From the NCBI GenBank assembly GCA_963792915.1, contig CAWBYD010000003.1:620001-684000 (forward strand): a stretch of 64,000 bases of DNA, in the 5' to 3' direction. Made by a program: the position numbers and the translations under genes. This DNA comes from Solirubrobacter sp963792915. Lineage in GTDB: Bacteria > Actinomycetota > Thermoleophilia > Solirubrobacterales > Solirubrobacteraceae. Shown here piece by piece: positions 51,318-60,300 of the stretch. Below the pieces are notes generated by a model that worked only from the letters and a program-made list of their open reading frames with translations, did not search any database and was not told the origin of the DNA. The first letter of the stretch is position 1. The number at the start of each line of letters is the position of its first letter.

Positions 51318-54300
51318 ATGCGGCACGGACGCCACACGCTGCGGCGCGCGCTCGCCGGCGCCGCGCTGATGCTGGGACTGCTCGCCCCCGGCGCGCACGG
51401 CGCGTCGCTGCCCGCCACGCCGGACGCCTATCCGTGGCTGATCGACGGCGACGTGCACGCGCTCGCGCGCTCAGGCACGACGGTCTATCTGGGCGGCGAC
51501 TTCCGCTACCTCGGCCCGCGGAACCCGTCGCTGGCGCGTATCGGTCCCGACGGCAGCGCCGACACGAGCTTTGCGGCCGTCACCGCGGGCTACGTGCGCG
51601 CGGTCGAGCCGGACGGTGCCGGCGGCTGGTTCGTCGGCGGTTCGTTCAGCCGGATCGGCGGCGTGGCGCGCGCGAGCCTCGCGCACGTGCTGGCCGACGG
51701 CAGCGTCGATCCCGCGTTCTCCGCCGACGTGTCGCCCGGAGGCGAGGTGCGCGTGCTCGCGCGCGCCGGCGCGGCGCTCTACGTCGGCGGCGACTTCACC
51801 GAGATCGGCGGGCAGCCGCGCGAGCGGCTCGCCGCGGTGCGCACCGCGGACGGCGCGGTCGCCGCCTGGGACCCCGAGCCGGACGGCGACGTCGCGGCGC
51901 TCGAGCCGGCCGGGACGCAGCTGTTCGTCGGCGGGAGCTTCTCGACCGTGGCCGGCCAGCCCCGCCAGGGCCTGGCCGCGTTCGACAGCGCCGGCGGCGC
52001 GCTCGCAAGCTGGGCGCCGGCGCTCTCCACTCCGCGCGTGACCGCGCTCGAGTCCAGCACGACGACGCTCTACGTGGCCGGCGACTTCACGGCCGTCGGC
52101 ACGGCGGCGCGCAGCCGGCTGGCGGCGTTCGACCTCGCGAGCGGGCTGTTGCGCGACAGCTGGACGCCCGTCGCCGACGGTGCCGTCAAGCAACTCGTCT
52201 ACGCGTCCGCGACCGGCGTGCTGTACCTGAGCGGCGACCCGCACTGGATCGCGGGGCAGTTCACCTACCTGATCGGGCTCGACGGCGCCACCGGCGATGT
52301 CGTCCCGGCGCCGTGGACCGCCGGCTACACCACGGTGGCGGTCGCGGGCGACACGCTCTACGTGGCCTCGACGGTGAACGACACCACGGTCGGCTGGAAC
52401 ATGAAGGACCTGGTCCTCGGCGTGGATCTGCACAGCGGCGCGGAGGTCTTTCGCGCGTCGATCTCGGACGCAAACGTGCGCGCGCTCGGGGTGCACGATG
52501 GCGACCTCGTGGCGGGTGGCTGGTTCGAGTCGATCGGCGGCGTGCCGCGCGACCGGCTGGCGGCGGTGGACCTCACGACGGGTGAGGCGACGGCGTGGAA
52601 CCCGGGCGCGAGCGGGTCCGTGCGCGCGCTGGCCGTCGGCGGCGGGGCGGTGCTCGCGGGCGGGGACTTCGACCGCGCGGGCGGCGCCGCGCGGGCTGGG
52701 CTCGCCGCGCTGGACCCGGCGACCGGCGCCGCTACGGCCTGGGACCCGGCCGTCGCGGGCGGCGGCGTGCGCGCGCTGGCGGTGGACGGCGGCACGGTCT
52801 ACGCCGGCGGCTCGTTCACCTCGGCCGGCGGGCTGCCGCGCGCCGGCGCGGCGGCGATCGACCTCGGCAGCGGCGCGGTCGGAGCGTGGGCGCCGAACGC
52901 GACCGGCGGCACGGTGCTCGCGCTCGCGCACGACGGCGCGAGGACGTTCCTCGGCGGGACGTTCACGGACGTCGCGGGCGAGCCGCATCCGGGGCTGGCC
53001 GCGGTCGACGCGGCCGGGCATCCGCTCGCCGGCTGGGACGCGGCGCCCGGCGGGACGAGCGCCGTGCGAGCGCTGGCGCTGGACGGCGGCACGCTGTTCG
53101 CCGGCGGCGTGTTCACGAGCATGAACGGCGTGGCGCGACGGCTCGTCGCCGCGGTCGACGCCGCCGACGGGTCCACGACCGGTTGGGACGCGGGGCTGAC
53201 GGCCGGGATCAGCGTCGACGCGCTCGCCGTCACCGGCGACGACGTCTACCTCGGCGGCTCGCTCTCACCCGACTTCTGGGACTCCGACGAGGCGATCTTC
53301 AGTCGCCACCGGCGCAGCGACGGCGCCACGGTCGGCGATCTCGCGCCGGTCGACAGCGTGATCGGCGCGCTGCTCGCGAACGGCCCGTCGGTCCTGATCG
53401 CCGGCAGCTTTCACTGGATCAACTACCACGGCCATCACGTGCGCGGGTTCGGCTCGTTCACGAGCGCGCCGGAGAGCACCTCCTCGCCGGAGGTCGCGGG
53501 CACCGTGGCGGCGGGCCAGACGCTGACGTGCTCGCCGGGAGCCTGGCGCAACGACCCGCTCTCGTACGCGTTCGCCTGGCACCGCGACGGGGTCGCGGTT
53601 GAAGGCGCGACCGCCGCCGCGTACGTCGTCGCGCCCGCCGACGCCGGCCACGCGCTGACGTGCGTCGTCACCGCGCACAACCCCGGCGGCTCCGTCGCCG
53701 CGGAGTCCGGACCCGCGGGCGGGCCGCCGCCGCCGGCCGGCGTCGTCGCGCCGTCGGTCGTGGGGACGGTCGAGTACGAGCAGGCGCTGACCTGCGACGA
53801 AGGCACCTGGAGCCCCGCCGCCGAGCGCTTCGAGTACACGTGGCTGCGCGGCGGCGACCCGATCGACAGCGCGGACGCGCGCATCTACACGCTCACGACC
53901 GCCGACGCCGCGCAGCCGATCGGCTGCCGCGTCGTCGCGGTGACGGCCGGCGGGCGGGCGCGTGCCGACAGCCCGGAGGTCACGCCGCCGCCGGCTCCCG
54001 TACTGCAGGCGGAGCCGGTGATCTCGGGAACGCCCGCGCCCGGGCACACGCTGACCTGCTCGCCGGGCTCGTGGGCGTCGACCACGCCGCTCACCTACAC
54101 GTACCGGTGGAACGGCGGAGCGGCCGGCGGCAGCTCGTGGCTGATCGTGGAGTCCGACCGGGGGGTCGGGTTCGCCTGCACGGTCACGGCCCGCAACGGC
54201 GGCGGCGAGCGCAGTTCGACGTCGGCCGGCGTGAACGTGCCCGCGCTGCCGCCCGCGAACACGTCGCGCCCGCGCATCGTCGGCACGCCGCGCGCCGGGA

Positions 54301-54962
54301 ACACGCTCACCTGCCAGCCGGGCAGCTGGAGCGGGGACCCGGACCGCGTGGACATCGCCTGGACCGTCGGCGAGCAGCCGGTCTGGGTGTGGCCGGTCGA
54401 CCGGCTCGTGCTCGGCGCGGCCGACCGCGGCCTGGTCGTGCGCTGCACGGTGACGGCCATGAACTGGCAGTGGGGCTCGGCGAGCGCCGATGCCGATCCC
54501 GTCACGATCGAGTGGGACCCGCCGCCGCCGACGCCGACCCCCACCGCGTCGCCGACGCCGACCCCCACCGCGTCGCCGACGCCGGCTCCCACCGCGACGC
54601 CGGCGCCGGCGCCCACGGCCACCCCGGCGCCCGTGGCGACGCCGGCGCCGCCACGCACCGCGCCCGCGGCGGGCACGCGCGGCCCCGACCTCCTGCGCGG
54701 GCTCGCCGGCAACGACCGGCTGGACGGCGGCGCGGGCAACGACGTCATCCTCGGCGGAGCCGGAGACGACGTGCTCGTCGGCGGTCCCGGCCGCGACGCG
54801 CTCGACGGCGGCCCCGGGCGCGACCGGCTCGACGCGCGCGACGGCGCCCCGGGCGACCGGCTGACGTGCGGTTCCGGCCGCGACCGCGCGCAGGCCGACC
54901 GCGGCGACCAGGTCGCCCGCGACTGCGAGCGCGTGACCTGGGCCCGGCGACCGCGCCGATGA
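51318..54962 (+). CDS. Large secreted propeller/Ig-like protein with RTX-type repeats
   Basis: 1214 residues; AAGGAG precedes ATG 51318. Signal peptide LAGAALMLGLLAPGAHGASL. Residues about 35-715 hold some 13 repeats of the form VYLGGDFTEIGGQPRERLAA, LDLASG..AWDP (delta-60/kelch-like propeller blades). Four Ig-like domains follow (about 720-1065; AGQTLTCSPGAWRNDPLSYA), each with a Cys pair. A Thr-Pro-Ala linker (54523-54660) leads to calcium-type RTX nonapeptides: GLAGNDRLD, GGAGNDVIL, GGAGDDVLV, GGPGRDALD. It lacks the WxL-like tail found on the other large secreted proteins. Function is probably adhesive or structural. Confidence 0.88.
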   Translation: MRHGRHTLRRALAGAALMLGLLAPGAHGASLPATPDAYPWLIDGDVHALARSGTTVYLGGDFRYLGPRNPSLARIGPDGSADTSFAAVTAGYVRAVEPDGAGGWFVGGSFSRIGGVARASLAHVLADGSVDPAFSADVSPGGEVRVLARAGAALYVGGDFTEIGGQPRERLAAVRTADGAVAAWDPEPDGDVAALEPAGTQLFVGGSFSTVAGQPRQGLAAFDSAGGALASWAPALSTPRVTALESSTTTLYVAGDFTAVGTAARSRLAAFDLASGLLRDSWTPVADGAVKQLVYASATGVLYLSGDPHWIAGQFTYLIGLDGATGDVVPAPWTAGYTTVAVAGDTLYVASTVNDTTVGWNMKDLVLGVDLHSGAEVFRASISDANVRALGVHDGDLVAGGWFESIGGVPRDRLAAVDLTTGEATAWNPGASGSVRALAVGGGAVLAGGDFDRAGGAARAGLAALDPATGAATAWDPAVAGGGVRALAVDGGTVYAGGSFTSAGGLPRAGAAAIDLGSGAVGAWAPNATGGTVLALAHDGARTFLGGTFTDVAGEPHPGLAAVDAAGHPLAGWDAAPGGTSAVRALALDGGTLFAGGVFTSMNGVARRLVAAVDAADGSTTGWDAGLTAGISVDALAVTGDDVYLGGSLSPDFWDSDEAIFSRHRRSDGATVGDLAPVDSVIGALLANGPSVLIAGSFHWINYHGHHVRGFGSFTSAPESTSSPEVAGTVAAGQTLTCSPGAWRNDPLSYAFAWHRDGVAVEGATAAAYVVAPADAGHALTCVVTAHNPGGSVAAESGPAGGPPPPAGVVAPSVVGTVEYEQALTCDEGTWSPAAERFEYTWLRGGDPIDSADARIYTLTTADAAQPIGCRVVAVTAGGRARADSPEVTPPPAPVLQAEPVISGTPAPGHTLTCSPGSWASTTPLTYTYRWNGGAAGGSSWLIVESDRGVGFACTVTARNGGGERSSTSAGVNVPALPPANTSRPRIVGTPRAGNTLTCQPGSWSGDPDRVDIAWTVGEQPVWVWPVDRLVLGAADRGLVVRCTVTAMNWQWGSASADADPVTIEWDPPPPTPTPTASPTPTPTASPTPAPTATPAPAPTATPAPVATPAPPRTAPAAGTRGPDLLRGLAGNDRLDGGAGNDVILGGAGDDVLVGGPGRDALDGGPGRDRLDARDGAPGDRLTCGSGRDRAQADRGDQVARDCERVTWARRPRR

Positions 54963-55154
54963 GAACGGCCCCCGCCGCACCAAGCGTGTGGCGTCATCCG
55001 GAGGTGGTCGCCGGTGGCTTGAGATCCTCCATCGCCGTGATGGCGATGCCGTAGCGCTCGCTGAGATGCCTGCGCAACACCGGCGAGCTGCCCGTGCGGC
55101 GAAGCCGATCAGCCGGCGCGCGGGCCACAGGGCCACGCCACCAAGGCGGTCGCG

Positions 55155-55682
55155 CTACGGCTGGAATCTCCAGCGGCTTGCCCCGTGCGGCTCGCGAAGG
55201 CCCACGCCGAACGCTGTGCGGATGTCGAAGCGGTAGAGGTTCCACGGCGGCGGTCCGGCGCTCTGCGCGCTGTAGCTCGCCGTGATCGCGTCTCCGGCCG
55301 CCTCGGCGGGCCACCCGCCCGCGCGGTAGGCCGCGGCGACCGCGCTCACGGTCGCCGAGTCGCTGACGCGGTGCGCCTCGCCTTCCAGCACGAGGTCGAG
55401 CCCGGCGAGTCGCAACGACAGGGTGCAGGCCGGGTTGCCCGCCAGATTCCGTGACTTGCGCGTCCCCGGCCCGCTGGTGAAGAACAATCCGCCGTCGTGC
55501 TCGGCCACTCCCACCCCGGCGGCGTGGGGTCGCCCATCCGGGCGCACGGTGCCGAGGAAGCACGGCACATCGGGCCCCAGCGACCCTGAGCCGAGCGCCT
55601 CGACGGCGCGGCTCCACGGCATCAACGCCTCGTCGTAGAGGTTCGCGAGATTCGCCGTCTCGCGCGCTTCGCCTAGTGCCAC
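55155..55682 (-). CDS. Pyridoxamine 5'-phosphate oxidase-like flavin-binding protein
   Basis: 175 residues from GTG 55682, chosen because AAGGAG lies 7 nt upstream. CFLGTVRPDGRPHAAGVGVA, LFFTSGPGTRKSRNLAGNPA, CTLSLRLAGLDLVLEGEAHR and WNLYRFDIRTAFGV match the split-barrel PNPOx-like family (F420 or FMN binding). Members reduce or oxidise small substrates; the specific role is unknown. Downstream to the gene end at 54962 (192 bp) I see no gene. Confidence 0.85.
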   Translation of the reverse strand: MALGEARETANLANLYDEALMPWSRAVEALGSGSLGPDVPCFLGTVRPDGRPHAAGVGVAEHDGGLFFTSGPGTRKSRNLAGNPACTLSLRLAGLDLVLEGEAHRVSDSATVSAVAAAYRAGGWPAEAAGDAITASYSAQSAGPPPWNLYRFDIRTAFGVGLREPHGASRWRFQP

Positions 55683-55824
55683 GGGTAGCTCCTTCCGGTC
55701 GCGGGTCTGCTCGCTATGACCGGCTGACGCTCGGAAGATCATCGGTCAGCGGGCCGCAACCATCGCTGCATGCTCATGGCGTGTACACTCACGCGCCATC
55801 CCCGCGGAGAGCGCGTCGGCAGCG

Positions 55825-57165
55825 TTGACCGATCCCAGCGTGAGGTCGCTGATCGCCGAGCGTGTCACCGACCTGCGCAACCCGAGCGACCTGCTTGCCG
55901 GACGTCCGCTGATCGAGTCGATCGTCTCCTCCGTGGTCGGCAGCAGCACGTTCCGCTCCGGCGTGCTCGACGAGCATCGGGCCGTGTTCGATCGCGATCA
56001 GCACACGGTGACGTTGACGGTCGCCGACATCGGGACGATCGTCGCGGCGGGGCTGGACGCCACGGCGGCCCGCGTAGCGCGCGACGTCAAGGCGCGCCGG
56101 CGCGTGGATCGTCCGGGATCCGCTCCGGCCCGCGCCGCGCGCGCTGCGCGGGACGGTGCTCGTGGCGGTCGGCGTGCTGTGTCTCACCGCCCGCGAGGCC
56201 GTGATCCACCTGTTGATCGCGGCTGCCGGCGTCTACCTGGTCTATGCCGGGGTCAGCGCCCTGCTGCTCGTCATCTATCAGCCGCGCGACGCAGCGTCGC
56301 TCCCGTCGGCGGTGCATCACCGGCGCGGTGGAGCGGTGGCCGCCGGGCTCGTGGCCGCGGCGCTGGTGGTGGCGCGGCGGTCGCGTTCGTCGGCACGGGC
56401 AGGGTGTCGAGCGCTGCGCTCGCGGCGGTCGGCTGCAACGGCAGCACGGTCCTGTGCGACCGCTCGCTGCCCGAGGTCGCGTTGCCGGCCACGCACAACT
56501 CGATGCCGGTGCCGCTGCCTGGCTGGTATTCGTCCGAGCAGGATCACCCGATCGCCCAGCAGCTGCGCGACGGGATCCGCGAACTGCTGATCGACACGCA
56601 CTACGCGGATCGTCTTTCCAGCGGCAGGTTGCGCACCGACGTCGACACGCAGCTGGACTCGGTGCTCAATGACATCCGCGACTTCCTGGTCGCCAACCCC
56701 GGAGCGATCCTGGTGGTGATCAACCAGGACTACGTGGCGGCGATCCGCACGGCCGGGCTCGAGTGCTTCGTCTACCGCGGACAGTTCCAGAACCAGCACG
56801 CGAGGAACCAGCGCGTGCTGGTTCCTCGCCGAGAACCATGCGGGCTCGGCGCCGTGGTACCAGCTCGCCTATCAGGCGGCCACCGAGGAGACGCCCTACG
56901 CGCTCAGCCATCCCGAGCAGCTGACCGACCCCGCCGGGCTGGCGGCCAGCTGCCGGCCCAACCGCGGACCGCAGCAGGCGCCGCTGTTTCTCGTCAACCA
57001 CTGGATCACTCCAACGCCGGCAAGGTCAACGCGTACCAGCCGCTGCTGCGGCGCCTGAAGGAGTGCCAGCGCATCCGCGGGCACCTGCCCAATCTCGTCG
57101 CGGTCAACTTCCACGCGCGCGGCGCGCTGTTGGAGGCGGTCGACGCGCTGAACGGGGTCCCGTGA
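55825..57165 (+). pseudogene. Membrane protein with PI-PLC-like domain, several frameshifts
   Basis: An open frame spans the interval only by chance; the protein sense switches frame at least four times. Frame 1: VRSLIAERVTDLRNPSDLLA to ITVA-like DIGTIVAAGLDATAARVARD (about 56085). Frame 2: WIVRDPLRPAPRALRG and LLIAAAGVYLVYAGVSALLL (helix) to about 56370. Frame 1: CDRSLPEVALPATHNSMPVP, LRDGIRELLIDTHYADRL, the PI-PLC X-box His and acidic residues. After a 13-bp hairpin at 56800-56829 frame 2 gives LAENHAGSAPWYQLAYQAAT, then SNAGKVNAYQPLLRRLKECQ in frame 1. The N-terminal membrane helix is also missing. This looks like a decaying gene. Confidence 0.75.
56791..56829. repeat. Nested perfect inverted repeats inside the PI-PLC-like pseudogene
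   Basis: GCGAGGAACCAGC (56800-56812) pairs perfectly with 56817-56829 over a GCGT loop. AACCAGCACGC (56791-56801) is also the exact complement of GCGTGCTGGTT (56813-56823), and GAACCAGC occurs twice directly (56790, 56805). The protein match is lost and the frame changes here. Confidence 0.9.
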
Positions 57166-57181
57166 GCGCTGGGCACGGCGC

Positions 57182-57211
57182 TTGACAAACGGCGCGCGGC
57201 GAGCCTAGGCT
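57182..57211 (+). promoter_or_regulatory. Sigma-A-like promoter for the GH3 gene
   Basis: TTGACA (57182-57187), 18-nt spacer, TAGGCT (57206-57211). The leader of about 125 nt ends with GAGGAGGAGAG before ATG 57342. The -35 box is perfect, as at 4937-4942. Confidence 0.6.
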
Positions 57212-57341
57212 GCGGCCGCTGGCTGTCGGCACCTGGAGGGTGCTGCAGGCCGCGAACGGTGGCTCGCGCTGCCGAGCGTCTCAGCGGGTGCGTCGTCGAG
57301 CCCGTCACCTCAGTCGGGCTCTGGCCGCGAGGAGGAGAGAC

Positions 57342-60300
57342 ATGAGTGTGCATCGGGTGCTGCCCATCGCGGTGGCGGGAACCCTTTGTGCGATCGCCAT
57401 CGGGGCGCCCCTCGCCTCGGGTGAGCGAGCAAGAACGGCCGCTTCGGCCGCCGCGACGCCGATCTACCTCGACCCCGCCTACTCACCCGCGGAGCGGGCG
57501 GCGGACCTCGTCTCGCGCATGACCACCGCCGAGAAGGCCTCGCAGACCATCAGCAGCCGGGCGCCCGCGATCCCGCGGCTCGGCATCCGCGCCTACGGCC
57601 AGTGGAACGAGGCGCTGCACGGCGTGTCGCGCTCGTCGCTGACCGACAACGCCAACGCGGTCACGCTGATGAACACGACGTCGTACCCGATCGATCAGTC
57701 GATGGGCGCGAGCTGGGATCCGGGGCTGGTCTACCGGGTGGCGAGCGCGATCGGCGACGAGGCACGCGAGGTGTCGCCCGACAACACGCTGAACCTCGAG
57801 TTCTACTCGCCGACGATGAACCTCGAGCGCGATCCGCGCTGGGGCCGCAACGACGAGACCTACGCCGAGGATCCGCTGCTGACGTCCAGGCTCGTCTCGC
57901 AGTTCGTCGACGGCATGCAGGGCCAGGACAGCAACGGCAAGCTGCTGCCGGCGGCCGGCGGGTTCAACAAGGTCCTGACCACGATCAAGCACTACGCGGC
58001 CAACAACAGCGAGGTCAACCGCCGCACCGGCTCTTCGGACATGGACGACCGCACCCTGCGCGAGTACTACACCGCCGCCTTCCGCGGGGTCGTGCAGGCC
58101 GCCCAGCCCGGCTCGGTGATGAGCTCCTACAACTCGATCAACGCGCTGAGCCCGGCCCCGACCGGCGGGACGTCGGCCAAGAGCCCGCCCGACCCGAACA
58201 ACCCCAACGGCGCCCCGGCGGCCGCCGATCCGTACCTGATCGACACGCTGCTGCGCCAGACGTTCGGCTTCAAGGGCTACGTGACCTCGGACTGCGACGC
58301 CGTGTTCGAGATGACCCGCAGCCACCACTGGACGATCCCGGGCTGGCCGTCGACCCTGTTCGCCCGCCCCGTCGGCCCGTCGACGGCCAACGGGATCGGC
58401 AACAACACCGAGCGCATGGCGCTCGCGCAGTCGGCCGGCGAGGACTCCAACTGCAACACCGGCTTCCGCGACAACTTCGGCTACCTGAACCGGCTCCCGG
58501 AGGCGACCGACGACGAGATCCGCACGCTCACCGACACCTACACGGTCAACGACCTCGACGCGGCGGTCCAGCGCCTCTTCACCGCCCGGATCGCGCTCGG
58601 CGAGTTCGACGATCCCAACTCGGTCCCGTGGGTCACGCAGGCCCGCGCGCAGGTGCCGCGCGGCACGTGGGTCAACTCCGACGCCAACGCCGCGGTGACC
58701 GAGACGCCGCAGCGGCTCGCGCTCGCCCGCGAGGCGGCCGAGAAGAGCATCGTGCTGCTCAAGAACAGCACGACGACGCGCAAGGACGGCAGCACCGGCA
58801 AGCTGCTCCCGCTGTCGGTGCCGAGCACGGGCGCGCCGCGGATCGCGGTGATGGGGTTCCCGGCCTGCCCGGCCGTCAGCACCGGGACGACCGCGGCGGT
58901 GCCGGCGGGCGCGCCGGTCACGAGCTGCCCGAACAACTCCAACGTGTACCTCGGCGGCTACTCGAGCACGCAGGCAGCCAGCGGGCAGGCGAACATCGTG
59001 CCCGGGTTCACGGGCATCAAGAACGCCATCCAGGCGATCAACCCGAACGCCGTGGTCGAGTTCTGGCGCGGCTACACGGGCACGGGCAGCGTCATCGGCA
59101 GCCCGACCAACACGAGCCTCGGCACCGTCGACCCCGCGGCGGTCGCCGCCGCGGCCGGCTATGACGCGGTCGTGGTCTACGCCGGCACCGACGCCGCGAC
59201 CGCGAACGAGGACACCGATCGCACCGCGCTCACGCTGCCGGGCGCGCAGGCCTCGCTGATCAGCCAGGTGGCCGCGGCGAACCCGAACACGGTCGTCTAC
59301 ATGGAGACGATCGGGCCGGTCGACGTGTCGTCGTTCGAGCCGGGCGTCTCCGCGCTGCTGTGGAGCTCCTACAACGGGCAGCGCAAGGGCGACGCGCTCG
59401 CGCGCGTGCTGCTGGGCCAGTACGACCCGTCGGCGCGCACGCCGTCCGTGTGGTTCCAGAACGTGGGTCAGCTCCCGTCCGTCACCGACTACGGGATCCG
59501 GCCCGCAGCGGGCAATCCCGGGCGCACGTACCAGTACTTCAGCGGCGTGCCGGCCTACCCGTTCGGCTACGGCCTGAGCTACACGACGTTCGCGTACTCG
59601 CCGCTGCGGCTGGACCGCCACGCGCTCACCGCGGACGACTCGTTCACGGCGAGCGTCGACGTCACCAACACCGGTGCGGCCGCCGGCACCGACGTCGTGC
59701 AGCTCTACGTCACGACGCCCGACGCGGCGCCGTCGCTCGAGCGCCCGCTCAAGCGCCTGAAGGGGTTCGAGACCGTGGCGCTCGGCGCGGGGGAGACCAA
59801 GACCGTGTCGTTCACCGTGTCCGGCCGCGACCTGGCGTTCTACGACCAGAACGCCGGCCGCTGGACGGTCGATCCCGGCACGTACGGCGTGCAGATCAGC
59901 CGCTCGAGCGCGAACGCCGACATCCAGCGCCAGGACACCGTCTCGGTCTCCGGGACGCTGACGCCGACGCCGGCCGTAGTCGAGGTCAAGCCGGCGATGC
60001 GCGGCGACGCGGCGCGCGAGATCAACCGGCGCACGCTCTTCCCCGAGGGCGTCGACGTGACGCCCAATCTGACGGTCGCGATGAGCGACGACACGCTTTA
60101 CGGCTACGTCCGCAAGGAGCTGATCAACAACCAGCGGACCAGCCTCAGCCGCGACCTTCCGCAGAGCATGACGGTGCGCTACGCGAGCAACCGGCCGGAC
60201 GTCGTGTCGGTCGACGCGGCCGGCCACATCCGCACCGTGTCCAACGGCGTCGCCATGCTCTCCGCGAGCGTGACCTACAACGGCGTGACGAAGTCCACGG

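Noticed and set aside
54963..55154. Open minus-strand segment ending RYGIAITAMEDLKPP
   Set aside because: No start, ribosome site or family match; left as intergenic.
55825..57165. Single intact 446-residue protein
   Set aside because: The frame is open throughout, but family-like sequence jumps between frames, so much of it is out-of-frame translation.
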